Below are positions 16,174 through 25,093 of a stretch of DNA of 64,000 nt, one piece after another (position 1 is the first letter of the stretch; every line of letters starts with the position of its first letter). The DNA lies in assembly GCA_028284905.1 (NCBI GenBank), contig JANQQU010000089.1, forward strand, positions 62,001 through 126,000. Reading direction: 5' to 3'. This DNA is from Calditrichia bacterium (lineage in GTDB: Bacteria > Calditrichota > Calditrichia > RBG-13-44-9 > J075). The translations under genes were made by a program, and so were the position numbers. The notes beneath the pieces were generated by a model. The model worked only from the letters and a program-made list of their open reading frames with translations, searched no databases and was not told the DNA's origin.

Positions 16174-17925
16174 ATGCAGCAGTATAAAGCTTTGGTTCTC
16201 GGCGTTGACGAACGTAGTGCATTAACCGTCGTTCGTTCTTTGGGCAGACATGACATCACGGTTCATTTAGGGCGGGATATCCCATTTTCGCCGGCACAAC
16301 TATCAAAATATGTTTCGGAAGTTGTCCAATTCCCCAACGCCGGGCATGATCCTGACGAGTGGGTGCAGGCGCTAATCGCCCACTTGCAAAAAGAAACATA
16401 CGACCTTGTTATTCCAACTGTCGATAAATACCTGGTACCGGTCATGCAACACCGGGAAACCCTGGAGAAGCTTGCCAAATTCGCCATTCCGGACGAGCGG
16501 GGATTCGAATACACCTACCGAAAGAGCAAAACCCTGGAACTGGCGAAACAAGTCGGCGCCCCCATTCCGAAAACCATTCAGGTAGACAGTATCGATCAAC
16601 TCCCGGAAGTTGAAGCAAACTTCGAATTCCCCCTGATCGTCAAACCGGTTTCCTCAAAAGTTTTTATCAACAATATCCGTTATGATATGAATGTGGAACT
16701 GGCGAAAAGCCGGGAAGATCTGGAACGTCGGCTTACCCGTATCCTCCAGTTCTGTCCGGTATTAATTCAGTCATTCCACGGGGGCATTGGTGTCGGACAG
16801 GAATTCCTAATGCGCGATGGCGAGGTGATTGCTGCTTTTCAGCACGACCGGGTTCACGAACCGCTGGGCGGTGGTGGCAGCAGCTACCGGAAAAGCGCGC
16901 CACTAATTCCGGAATTGTATGAAGCCTCAGTAAAAATGCTGAAGGAAATTAAATGGACCGGCGTGGCGATGGTGGAATACAAATACGATTACGAAAAGAA
17001 ATCCGGTATTCTCATCGAAATTAACGGCCGCTTTTGGGGCTCCGTGCCTTTGCCGGTAGCAGCAGGCGTCGATTTCCCGGCATTGCTTTTCGATATGCTG
17101 GTAAAGGATAAAGTGCCCGCAAAGCCACCGGCGTACAAATACAATGTTTATTGCCGTAACTTCCCGAAAGATTTTGAATGGTTCAAAGCCAATTTGCGTG
17201 CTGACAAAAAGAACCCCTTTTTAATGACTCGCCCGCTGCCAAAAGTGTTTGGCGAGGTCTTTAATTTACTGCTATTGCGGGAACATTATGACACTTTAGT
17301 GATGGATGATCCCCGTCCCGGTTTTAAGGTTATTGGCGGCTATATCGGTGAACAATTCCGGGGCGCGTTTGATAAACTTTATACCGCCGGTATTAAACTC
17401 AATTACCGCTTTAATGGTTTAACGCGGCGCAGTAAAGTCCGCCGTATCGAAAAACTGGTTAAAGCGAATCCTTATGTTTCCTTTGTTTGCAAAGGCAATA
17501 TCTGCCGCAGCCCATTTGCCGATTACTATCTGCAGCAATTAATTAGCAAGGGCGCTTCCAAAGATATCCGGGTGGAATCATACGGCTTAATCGAACGGGT
17601 TAACCGCCCCAGCCCGGAGCTGGCGGTGGAAGCGGCAAAGTCATTCGAAATTGATATGTCCGTGCATCGCTCCAAATTACTCACCCAGGGCATCGTTGAT
17701 CGTTCCGGGGTGTTGTTCATTATGGACATCGAACTTTACAAACGGGTACGTGCCTTGTATCCTTCTGCGAAAGATAAATTATTCTTTCTCGGTGTGCTCC
17801 AGAATAGCGCCGATAAACCGATAGAAATCGATGATCCTTATGGAAAAGGTATCGATAAATTCAAATTTGTTTTTAAACAAATTATCCAATCCGTGGATAA
17901 GCTGTCACGGTTGGCCGGGAGCTGA
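16174..17925 (+). CDS. Fusion of an ATP-grasp ligase and a low-molecular-weight protein tyrosine phosphatase
   Basis: A 583-residue two-domain protein with no frame break. Residues 1 to about 400 form a pre-ATP-grasp plus ATP-grasp unit of COG3919 type: KALVLGVDERSALTVVRSLG, FPLIVKPVSSKVF, and GILIEINGRFWGS as the metal-binding strand. Residues about 432-575 form a complete LMW-PTP: the P-loop VCKGNICRSP gives the catalytic C439 and R445, and the general-acid loop is DDPYG (D554-P555). LMW-PTPs of EPS loci (Wzb) dephosphorylate the tyrosine tail of Wzc, and no separate phosphatase gene was seen in the window. The fusion therefore probably ties the Wzc phosphorylation cycle to a ligase step; that link is inference. 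The gene lies 30 bases after the glycosyltransferase. Confidence 0.9.
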   Translation: MQQYKALVLGVDERSALTVVRSLGRHDITVHLGRDIPFSPAQLSKYVSEVVQFPNAGHDPDEWVQALIAHLQKETYDLVIPTVDKYLVPVMQHRETLEKLAKFAIPDERGFEYTYRKSKTLELAKQVGAPIPKTIQVDSIDQLPEVEANFEFPLIVKPVSSKVFINNIRYDMNVELAKSREDLERRLTRILQFCPVLIQSFHGGIGVGQEFLMRDGEVIAAFQHDRVHEPLGGGGSSYRKSAPLIPELYEASVKMLKEIKWTGVAMVEYKYDYEKKSGILIEINGRFWGSVPLPVAAGVDFPALLFDMLVKDKVPAKPPAYKYNVYCRNFPKDFEWFKANLRADKKNPFLMTRPLPKVFGEVFNLLLLREHYDTLVMDDPRPGFKVIGGYIGEQFRGAFDKLYTAGIKLNYRFNGLTRRSKVRRIEKLVKANPYVSFVCKGNICRSPFADYYLQQLISKGASKDIRVESYGLIERVNRPSPELAVEAAKSFEIDMSVHRSKLLTQGIVDRSGVLFIMDIELYKRVRALYPSAKDKLFFLGVLQNSADKPIEIDDPYGKGIDKFKFVFKQIIQSVDKLSRLAGS

Positions 17926-18041
17926 TTTTTTGAGAGAAAAATAGCAGTTCTGGGAATCTAAGATATAGTGGGTGTAATTTTATTTTAATCATCCCGGATA
18001 AATTAGATTCCAAACCAGTGTCTTTTATGGAAGAATCAGCA

Positions 18042-19559
18042 ATGGCAAAGAATGTTGGCTCGCAGGCAAAAGAAGGTGTTTTTTGGACTTTCTTATTTGA
18101 CGCGATAGAAGTGGTTTTCAGCTTCATCGTGGGCATTGTGTTAGCCAGAGTACTCGGCCCGGCGGTATACGGAATTATGGGAATGGTATCAATTGCCACC
18201 CAGTTTGCCCGGCGTCTTGGGAATTTCGGTTTCAGCACTGTGCTCGTTCAGCTGAAGGAAGTTCGAAACGAGCATTACGATACGGTCTATTACATTAATA
18301 TTCTCTTAATGAGTATCGTTGGTGCGGTTATCATTTTTTCAGCCCCGGCAGTGGCGCGTTTCTTTGATACAGATGTTCTCAATTCGATTCTGCCCATTGT
18401 TGCGCTGGATTTTTTATTGAAGGCCTTCGCCAGTGTGCCGCAGGCGATTCTGAAAAGGGAGATGCGATTTAAAGAACTTGGAATGGCCCAATCGGTCGGG
18501 AAATTCACCGGGATTTCCTGTCAGCTGGTTTTAGCACTTACCGGTTATGGTATATGGTCTTTGGTCATTGGCGCGGTTGTCGGTAGCTTCGCCTATCGCA
18601 GCGCGGTTATCTTCTTTTCCCGGAAAGTAGCAGATTGGCGGCCGGGATTACGCTTTAGTAAAGTTGCTTTAAAGGAATGCTTTTCTTTTGGTGCATGGAT
18701 TTATGTCAGTAGCTTCATCAGCTTTGGGATTAACAAAGTTGACTATATTTTAATCGGCCGTTTTTTGGGCGATGCGATGCTCGGCGCTTATGAGAAAGCC
18801 TTCGAGTTAATGAGCCTCCCCCGAAAGAAGCTGGTGCGAAAAGTGAACAGCGTGTTGTTTTCCAGCTATTCACGTATTCAGGATGATAATCAACGGGTTG
18901 CCAGTGCGTTTTTACAGGTGGTAAGTTATCTGGCCTTTATTACCTATCCGCTTATGACCTGGCTATTTTTTGTCGCGCCATCATTAATTTCGATTGTTTA
19001 TGGCAGCGACTGGCTGGCAGTTATCGTACCTTTGCAAATTATGTGTATCGCAGGAGTGATTGACTCCTATACGCTAATTTTTCAACCGTTGATGAAGGCA
19101 AAAGGACTGGTAGGCAATCATGCCCGCCGGGATTTTTTCTACCTGGCAGTTCTGATAATCGCCGTATGGCTGGGCATACAATCCGGCAAGGGAATTATCG
19201 GCGTTGCCAGTGGCGTAGCGATGGTATCTTTTATCCGTTTAGGAATGATGATGCAATTAGCGACGCGCCATCTCCCGATTACAGTCCTGCAGTTCATTCG
19301 GGCCCAGCGGTCGGCGGCTGTTTACGTCTGCATACAGATTGCAATTTTACTGGCTGTACAATATTTCGCCAGGCCTTATTTCCACGTGGATTCCTGGGAG
19401 ATGTTAGCAAGCGTAACGATACTATCTCCAATCCTGTTTTTCGGCGCACATAAAATTATCCGCTTTCAGGATGTGGAAACGATCTGGAAAGACATTGCCA
19501 AAGACACAGGAAAATTGATGCGCAAAGTGCCACTATTGAAAAAGTTGGCGGCCCGTTAA
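18042..19559 (+). CDS. Wzx-like oligosaccharide flippase, copy 1
   Basis: A 505-residue membrane protein of the MOP/polysaccharide-biosynthesis (Wzx, WzxC-like) superfamily with about 12-14 hydrophobic segments. Recognisable blocks are GVFWTFLFDAIEVVFSFIVG, FGFSTVLVQLKEV and the charged loop SLPRKKLVRKVNSVLFSSYS. Wzx proteins flip undecaprenyl-linked repeat units to the periplasm. ATG 18042 is chosen because GGAAGAA ends 6 bases upstream and because the resulting N-terminus matches the next paralogue; an in-frame ATG at 18027 and GTG at 18018 are less likely. It is closely related to the gene that follows, so it arose by tandem duplication. Confidence 0.9.
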   Translation: MAKNVGSQAKEGVFWTFLFDAIEVVFSFIVGIVLARVLGPAVYGIMGMVSIATQFARRLGNFGFSTVLVQLKEVRNEHYDTVYYINILLMSIVGAVIIFSAPAVARFFDTDVLNSILPIVALDFLLKAFASVPQAILKREMRFKELGMAQSVGKFTGISCQLVLALTGYGIWSLVIGAVVGSFAYRSAVIFFSRKVADWRPGLRFSKVALKECFSFGAWIYVSSFISFGINKVDYILIGRFLGDAMLGAYEKAFELMSLPRKKLVRKVNSVLFSSYSRIQDDNQRVASAFLQVVSYLAFITYPLMTWLFFVAPSLISIVYGSDWLAVIVPLQIMCIAGVIDSYTLIFQPLMKAKGLVGNHARRDFFYLAVLIIAVWLGIQSGKGIIGVASGVAMVSFIRLGMMMQLATRHLPITVLQFIRAQRSAAVYVCIQIAILLAVQYFARPYFHVDSWEMLASVTILSPILFFGAHKIIRFQDVETIWKDIAKDTGKLMRKVPLLKKLAAR

Positions 19560-19589
19560 CAAAGAAAATATTAGAAAAGATTATACAAC

Positions 19590-21158
19590 ATGGCAGAGAA
19601 TCAAAAACCGAAGAAGAAGAAAAAGAAAGAACAGGATGTTGCCTCCCAGGGTAAGCAGGGGGTATTCTGGACGGCGCTTTTTCAAAGCATAGAATCCGTT
19701 TTGCGATTCGCCAGCAGCATCGTTCTTGCCCGGGTGCTTTTCCCGGAAGATTTTGGATTGATGGGACTTGCCTCTATCGTCATCCAGCTGGCGCGCCGCC
19801 TGACCAACTTTGGTTTTAGCACCGTTCTGGTTCAGCTGAAGGAAGTTAAGCGGGAGCATTATGATACCGTTTTTATCATGAATTTTACCCTGATGGCCGG
19901 ACTGGCAGCGCTGCTCTTTTTCGGCGCCCCATATTATGGGCAATTCTTCGAAAGCGAAAACTTTCTCGATAGCAGTGAACTCCAACTGATCATTATGTGG
20001 CTGTCCTTCGATTTTCTCATTAAAGGACTTTCCAGCGTCCCGCAGGCGATCCTGAAGCGCCAGATGAAATTCAAAGAATTGGGGCTTTCCCACACTATTG
20101 GTAAGTTTGTTTCCCTGGGTTCTACCGTTGCTCTTGCATTGCTCGGTTTCGGCGTTTGGTCATTGGTTTATGGCGTACTGCTTGGTAGCCTTACCATCAA
20201 ACTGCAAGTCATCTTTTATGCCCGCTGGTTACCGACATTCCGCTTCCGTTGGTGGGCGTTTAAAGATTCATTTTCCTTCGGTCTCTGGTTATATGTTGGT
20301 GCCTACATCAGCTATGGCATCAATAAAGTAGATTATTTCATTATCGGAAAATTCCTTGGTCCGGCAATGCTCGGTTTTTACGAGCGCGCCTTCGATTTGA
20401 TGAGCCTGCCGCGCAAGCGCATCGTCCGCAAAGTAAACAGCGTATTTTTTGCGACCTATTCCCGCTTACAGGATGATAACCCTCGTTTGGTTCGCGGGCT
20501 GCTGCAAGTCACCCGCTATCTTTCGATCATATCGTATCCGTTTATGATTTGGATGTTTTTTGCTGCACCGGCACTCATCACTAATCTCTACGGAGATAAA
20601 TGGCTACCGACAGTGCTTCCGTTGCAGATCATGTGCATCAGCGGTATTCTCGATTCCTTTACCCTGATTTTCCAGCCGCTGCTGAAAGCAAAAGGCTGGG
20701 TAGGCAACAAAGCCCGGCGCGATATGCTTTACCTGGTTATTCTCGCCGGCAGCGTTTATGCTTTATTGCCCTGGGGCATTGTCGGGGTTGCCGGTGGGGT
20801 TGCGGTTGCCTCTATTATTCGCCTTGGCATTATGCTGCAACTCACCGTTAAACGCTTGCCGATGACGGTATTACAATTTTTCGGCGCGATGCGTTCCGCT
20901 ATTGTCTATGGCGCGATTCAGGCATCTGTCATTTACGGCGCACAAATACTTTGCCGCCCATATTTCGCAGATACCTCGATTCCGATGTTTATCCTGGTCA
21001 GCGTCCTCTCCGCAATCACCTTTTTCGGGGCGCATATGATTATCCGCTTTAAGGATCTTGAAGAAATTTTCCAGGACTTTTTTAAGGAACTGCGCAAATT
21101 TGCGCGCAAATTGCCCGTGGTTAAGAAGCTTGGTATTTTACAACCGGCGAAAAAATAA
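19590..21158 (+). CDS. Wzx-like oligosaccharide flippase, copy 2 (tandem paralogue)
   Basis: A 522-residue flippase that aligns with its upstream neighbour along its whole length. Shared stretches include GFSTVLVQLKEV, SSVPQAILKRQMKFKELG (ASVPQAILKREMRFKELG in copy 1) and SLPRKRIVRKVNSVFF. It differs by a Lys-rich cytoplasmic N-terminal extension (KPKKKKKKEQ). Two flippases in one locus may serve two lipid-linked substrates, or one copy may be redundant. The gap to copy 1 is 30 bases. Confidence 0.9.
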   Translation: MAENQKPKKKKKKEQDVASQGKQGVFWTALFQSIESVLRFASSIVLARVLFPEDFGLMGLASIVIQLARRLTNFGFSTVLVQLKEVKREHYDTVFIMNFTLMAGLAALLFFGAPYYGQFFESENFLDSSELQLIIMWLSFDFLIKGLSSVPQAILKRQMKFKELGLSHTIGKFVSLGSTVALALLGFGVWSLVYGVLLGSLTIKLQVIFYARWLPTFRFRWWAFKDSFSFGLWLYVGAYISYGINKVDYFIIGKFLGPAMLGFYERAFDLMSLPRKRIVRKVNSVFFATYSRLQDDNPRLVRGLLQVTRYLSIISYPFMIWMFFAAPALITNLYGDKWLPTVLPLQIMCISGILDSFTLIFQPLLKAKGWVGNKARRDMLYLVILAGSVYALLPWGIVGVAGGVAVASIIRLGIMLQLTVKRLPMTVLQFFGAMRSAIVYGAIQASVIYGAQILCRPYFADTSIPMFILVSVLSAITFFGAHMIIRFKDLEEIFQDFFKELRKFARKLPVVKKLGILQPAKK

Positions 21159-21182
21159 CGAAAAATCTTTAATCGAAATATT

Positions 21183-22226
21183 ATGGCAAAAGAAGACTTA
21201 AACAGACTCATCGCAGAAATTCCCGGGGAAGAGTGGGAATCGACATTGTCCATTGGCAACTTTAAAGGAACCGAGCAATTGCGGGTGTTTACCCGTCCCT
21301 TTTCCTATATCTCCCGTACGCGGATCAGCGGCGATCAGGGCGATCGGATCGTTTATGTCAAGCTATACCGAAACCGCAGCAATCGCACGCACGAGCGCTG
21401 CATGGAAAAAATTGTCGAAGATTACCGAGTTGCCCGTTTTTGGTATGACAAGTTCGCCGACTCCCAGCAATACCAAGTTGTCCGGCCGACAATGGTTATT
21501 CCGGAAAAGTACCTCTTTGTTACTGAGGAGAGTAAGGGCGAGAACCTCTTCAATCTGATTCTGAAAAATGCCAAATGGATGCCTTCTTCCGCAAATATGG
21601 ATATGCTCTGCAAACACCTCCGCAATGTTGGCGGCTGGCTCGGCTATAAGAAAACGATCATGACCGATCCGGCAGATCGCTACAATCTGATGGATCTGAA
21701 AGAATACATGGATGTCCGCCTGAAAATCCTGCTGGAAACGCCCACGATCGGCATCGATGAAGTTTATCGGAAACGCATTCTCGATTTTGTTGATGAAAGC
21801 GTTGAACAAATTCCGAACAGCGATTTACTGATGAGTACCAGTCACAGCGATTTTAATCCCGGCAACATTCTCGTCAATGACGCGACAGTAACCGTGCTCG
21901 ATTTCGGGCGACTGGTCAAAGAGTGTTTTCTCCTTGATGCCAGCAAACTCCATTTTCAGCTATGGCTGCTCACGCTGAAGCCGATTTACCGACCGGGAAC
22001 GATTCGTCACCTGCAAAGCGCCCTTTGGGAAGGTTTTGGGGATCCCGGCATTGAACAACGAATGATCTTCCGTTTAATCATGATCAGAAACATTCTCACT
22101 CATTTAACCGGGCAGTCGAAGTTTAAAAATCTCAGTTTCAAGGAAAAATCTTATAATCGCTGGGTAATTCATCGGGAAATGAAGCTACTGATGCAGTTGC
22201 TAAACAGCGGCAATTTATCCAATTAA
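21183..22226 (+). CDS. APH-like phosphotransferase
   Basis: A 347-residue cytoplasmic protein with an aminoglycoside-phosphotransferase/protein-kinase-like fold. The catalytic loop is HSDFNPGN (H221, D223, N228) and the metal-binding motif is VLDFG (D240), so the key residues are intact. The N-terminal lobe has KLYRNRSNRTHERCMEK, where a lysine could contact ATP. In this setting it probably phosphorylates a sugar, a lipid-linked glycan or an alcohol head group, not an antibiotic. It lies 24 bases after the second flippase. The substrate is unknown. Confidence 0.82.
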   Translation: MAKEDLNRLIAEIPGEEWESTLSIGNFKGTEQLRVFTRPFSYISRTRISGDQGDRIVYVKLYRNRSNRTHERCMEKIVEDYRVARFWYDKFADSQQYQVVRPTMVIPEKYLFVTEESKGENLFNLILKNAKWMPSSANMDMLCKHLRNVGGWLGYKKTIMTDPADRYNLMDLKEYMDVRLKILLETPTIGIDEVYRKRILDFVDESVEQIPNSDLLMSTSHSDFNPGNILVNDATVTVLDFGRLVKECFLLDASKLHFQLWLLTLKPIYRPGTIRHLQSALWEGFGDPGIEQRMIFRLIMIRNILTHLTGQSKFKNLSFKEKSYNRWVIHREMKLLMQLLNSGNLSN

Positions 22227-22242
22227 AAATGTGTTAACAGAA

Positions 22243-24006
22243 ATGAAACCAACTGCCAAATACATCCTTTTAATATGCCTGACGCTGATAATGACATCAC
22301 TCCCATTAGCGGCTCAGAACAAAATAATTGCGCTCATACCGGAATTTAAGATTAACCCGATTTCCGGCGAACTGGTCGGTGATGGGGAAAACCTGGCCAC
22401 TCTGCAAAAGCGTTTTAACTTATTGGACAAACAGAACAAAATGCAGTTGGAGGCAGTTAGCGGAGAAACAGCGGTATTTCAGTTGATATTGCCAGCAGAT
22501 AATGCCCTGCGTCTGCTTCCCCTGACAGATGAAAACATCGATTTTCGTATTTATCAAGCCGGCACTGTTCGTGGTCCGGAAACGAAAGAAGGTCAGGCTT
22601 TGCCGGACATCCTCTTCCCACTGCAAGCCAGTGCAGATGGGGAATATGCACCCTGGCGCAACAACGACTTAATCCCGGCAAACAGCCGCTATTTTCTTTT
22701 TTGGATAGAATTAGTCACAGCTTCTTTAAACACTGATCAAACCATCCCGGCGAAACTTAAAATCCGTAGCAACGGCAATGAACAGGAAATATTGATCAAT
22801 CTGATCGTCGATGCGGAAAAACTCCCTCCTGCCCCACTGATGATCGACTTCAATGAATATGGGGACAAGTATCTGCAGGTATTTCGGAAGCACGGCTCGC
22901 CGGCAGAACTTCATCAAGTAGAAGCATCCGTTTTTCAGCTTGCTGCTGAGCATTACGGTAGCATGAATCCACTTCCTTACAAAAGCCAGCAAGGAAAACC
23001 CCGCGATGGCATGGTGCCGGTTATGGTGAACAACGACCCGCTCAATCCGCAGCTGGACTGGCGGGAATATGATGCCCGTTTCGGCAAATTCCTTGATGGC
23101 AGCGCTTTTCCCGATGGGCAACCGATCGATCATCTTTATTTGCCCTTTAATCCCTACTGGCCGGCGGACTTTCGGCTGTATATTTCCGATCGGGAACGCT
23201 ACGAAGCGATTTGGATAGCAACGGCAAAAGCCTTTATCGCACATTTCCGGGAAAAAGGATGGACGGAAACCACTTTCCAGGTCTATTGCAATCAAAAGCC
23301 GAATAAAGGCGGCGGGGTTCCCTGGCATCTTGATGAGCCGAAAAGCGTGAAGGATTATGAAGGATTGCGCTATTATCATGACTTAGCGAAACGTGCCTTT
23401 GCCGGTGCTGACGATTTAAAAATCCGCTTCCGGATCGACATTTCGCATTTCTACTGCAACCAGCATGAAGGGCGGCAGGACAAAGATTTTCGCGTCAATG
23501 GCGGTGGCGAGATTTTAGCCCCGGTTGATATCTGGGTCATTTCCCGTCATTCTATGTACGATGCTGCGGCGATCAAACAGGCGAAAAAACTGCAAGCGCA
23601 AGGAAAAGAGGTTTGGGTATATGCCGAAACGCCCAAGCTGAAAGAAAGCGGCCAAAGAAGCATTCAGCGTATTTATCATAGCTGGAAGCATCAATTCGAC
23701 GGTGTGTTAATCTGGCGGACATTCGCTCGAAAACTTCACAAAAGAAAAGGCTCGGAATATATTTTATATGCTATTGACAGTGCCGGTGAAAAGGGCGTTT
23801 ATCCCTCAATCCGCCTGAAACAATTCAAACGGGCATTCGAAGATGTCCGCCTGTTTGAACTGGCCATTGAGAAAGGCCACCTTGAGCGGGAAGCGGTGCA
23901 GGAAATAGCAGAGAAATATGCCGAAGGCAACCTTGAGGACATTTGGCAATATCGCACCACTTTACACAAGATTTTACTGGAAGAGCAAAAAATGGGGAAG
24001 AACTAG
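22243..24006 (+). CDS. Secreted DUF4091-like (glycoside-hydrolase-like) protein
   Basis: A 587-residue exported protein with a clear Sec signal peptide (about residues 1-26, cleavage near PLAAQ). An N-terminal beta-rich part (about 30-195) precedes a TIM-barrel-like domain. The end shows DUF4091 features: FDGVLIWRTFARKL, then GVYPSIRLKQFKRAFEDVRLFELA, which matches the family pattern of PSIRLE..R.GIED. DUF4091 domains accompany glycoside hydrolases of the GH123-like kind, so polysaccharide cleavage or remodelling in the periplasm or outside is plausible. ATG 22243 was preferred over GTG 22231 because it places the signal peptide at the very N-terminus. The stop codon is 2 bases from the deacetylase start. 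Confidence 0.75.
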   Translation: MKPTAKYILLICLTLIMTSLPLAAQNKIIALIPEFKINPISGELVGDGENLATLQKRFNLLDKQNKMQLEAVSGETAVFQLILPADNALRLLPLTDENIDFRIYQAGTVRGPETKEGQALPDILFPLQASADGEYAPWRNNDLIPANSRYFLFWIELVTASLNTDQTIPAKLKIRSNGNEQEILINLIVDAEKLPPAPLMIDFNEYGDKYLQVFRKHGSPAELHQVEASVFQLAAEHYGSMNPLPYKSQQGKPRDGMVPVMVNNDPLNPQLDWREYDARFGKFLDGSAFPDGQPIDHLYLPFNPYWPADFRLYISDRERYEAIWIATAKAFIAHFREKGWTETTFQVYCNQKPNKGGGVPWHLDEPKSVKDYEGLRYYHDLAKRAFAGADDLKIRFRIDISHFYCNQHEGRQDKDFRVNGGGEILAPVDIWVISRHSMYDAAAIKQAKKLQAQGKEVWVYAETPKLKESGQRSIQRIYHSWKHQFDGVLIWRTFARKLHKRKGSEYILYAIDSAGEKGVYPSIRLKQFKRAFEDVRLFELAIEKGHLEREAVQEIAEKYAEGNLEDIWQYRTTLHKILLEEQKMGKN

Positions 24007-24008
24007 TT

Positions 24009-25013
24009 ATGCGGGATGCTATAAAAGACGTCGCATTTAATGGATTGGGCCATCTCGGCGTCTATAAACGCCGCCGCCAGGCAAATATTGATAAGGCAAT
24101 CGTGCTAACCTATCATGGTATTGTGCCGGAGATTCCAGCAGGTGCGCCAACATTTGAATACCGGAATTTCGTTACTACCAGTCAGTTTGAAGAACAAATT
24201 CAATTTCTCCTGCGGAACTATCGTCCGTTAAAAGCTGCTGACTTGTATACGCCGGGTGTGAGTGTAGAGGGCGGATTTTTAATCACTTTTGATGATGGTT
24301 TTCGCAATAACTATCAATATGCCATGCCTATTCTGAAACAATACGGCATACAGGGATGCTTCTTCATAACTACGAATCTAATCGGTACCCGGGAACTACT
24401 CTGGACAGAGCAGGTTACCCTGATGCTGGAACGCACTAAAAAGCCCGCTGTCACCCTGGAACTTGATGCACCGCAAACTTTTTCCCTCGCCGATCCACAA
24501 CAACGGGAGGAGGCCTCCAGGGGGATTCGTAAACATTTAAAGCTCATGTCCTCGGCCCGCTTGCGGAAAGTAATGCAGCAAATGAAATCCCAACTGGATG
24601 ACGTTCCGCTCACCGTCGGCAAGACAGAAGAAGAGCGCTATTTGTTTATGACCTGGGACGAAGTGCGCGAGATGGTCGCCAATGACCAGTTAATTGGCGC
24701 CCATACCCACAATCATCCAATGCTGGCAACGTTAACCGAAGAAGAAAGCTGGCAGGAATTAAGCTTGTGTAAGGAAGCGATCGAGAAGGAAACCGAACAG
24801 CCTTGCTTGACGATGAGCTATCCCAATGGGGAACGGGAGAATTATAATCAAATGAATATCGAGCATCTAAAAAAGCTGGGTTTTAAATGCGCTTTTACCC
24901 AGGTGCCACTTTACAATGATGAGAAGACCGATCTCTTTCAATTGCACCGGGTAAACATCAGCCTGAAAATGTCCTTAAAAGTATTTGAAGCAACGCTCTG
25001 TGGTGTCATTTAA
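24009..25013 (+). CDS. Polysaccharide deacetylase (NodB/CE4 family)
   Basis: A 334-residue CE4 esterase. Motif 1 is ITFDDGF (D95, D96) and motif 2 is GAHTHNHPML (H232, H236), which provide the catalytic base and the metal ligands. It has no clear signal peptide, so it may act on a cytoplasmic precursor or be held at the membrane by its basic N-terminus. It would remove N-acetyl groups from hexosamines, creating free amines. Such amines are possible acceptors for the ATP-grasp or FemAB-like enzymes of this locus, which is inference. ATG 24009 has GGGGAAG about 9 bases upstream; the longer in-frame start would overlap the preceding gene. Confidence 0.9.
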   Translation: MRDAIKDVAFNGLGHLGVYKRRRQANIDKAIVLTYHGIVPEIPAGAPTFEYRNFVTTSQFEEQIQFLLRNYRPLKAADLYTPGVSVEGGFLITFDDGFRNNYQYAMPILKQYGIQGCFFITTNLIGTRELLWTEQVTLMLERTKKPAVTLELDAPQTFSLADPQQREEASRGIRKHLKLMSSARLRKVMQQMKSQLDDVPLTVGKTEEERYLFMTWDEVREMVANDQLIGAHTHNHPMLATLTEEESWQELSLCKEAIEKETEQPCLTMSYPNGERENYNQMNIEHLKKLGFKCAFTQVPLYNDEKTDLFQLHRVNISLKMSLKVFEATLCGVI

Positions 25014-25093
25014 CGCACCGGCAAAAATACTTGCCCTGGCGAGTATTCATTAAGAATTTTCAAATTATTATTAACGACTGAAATAAAATTACT

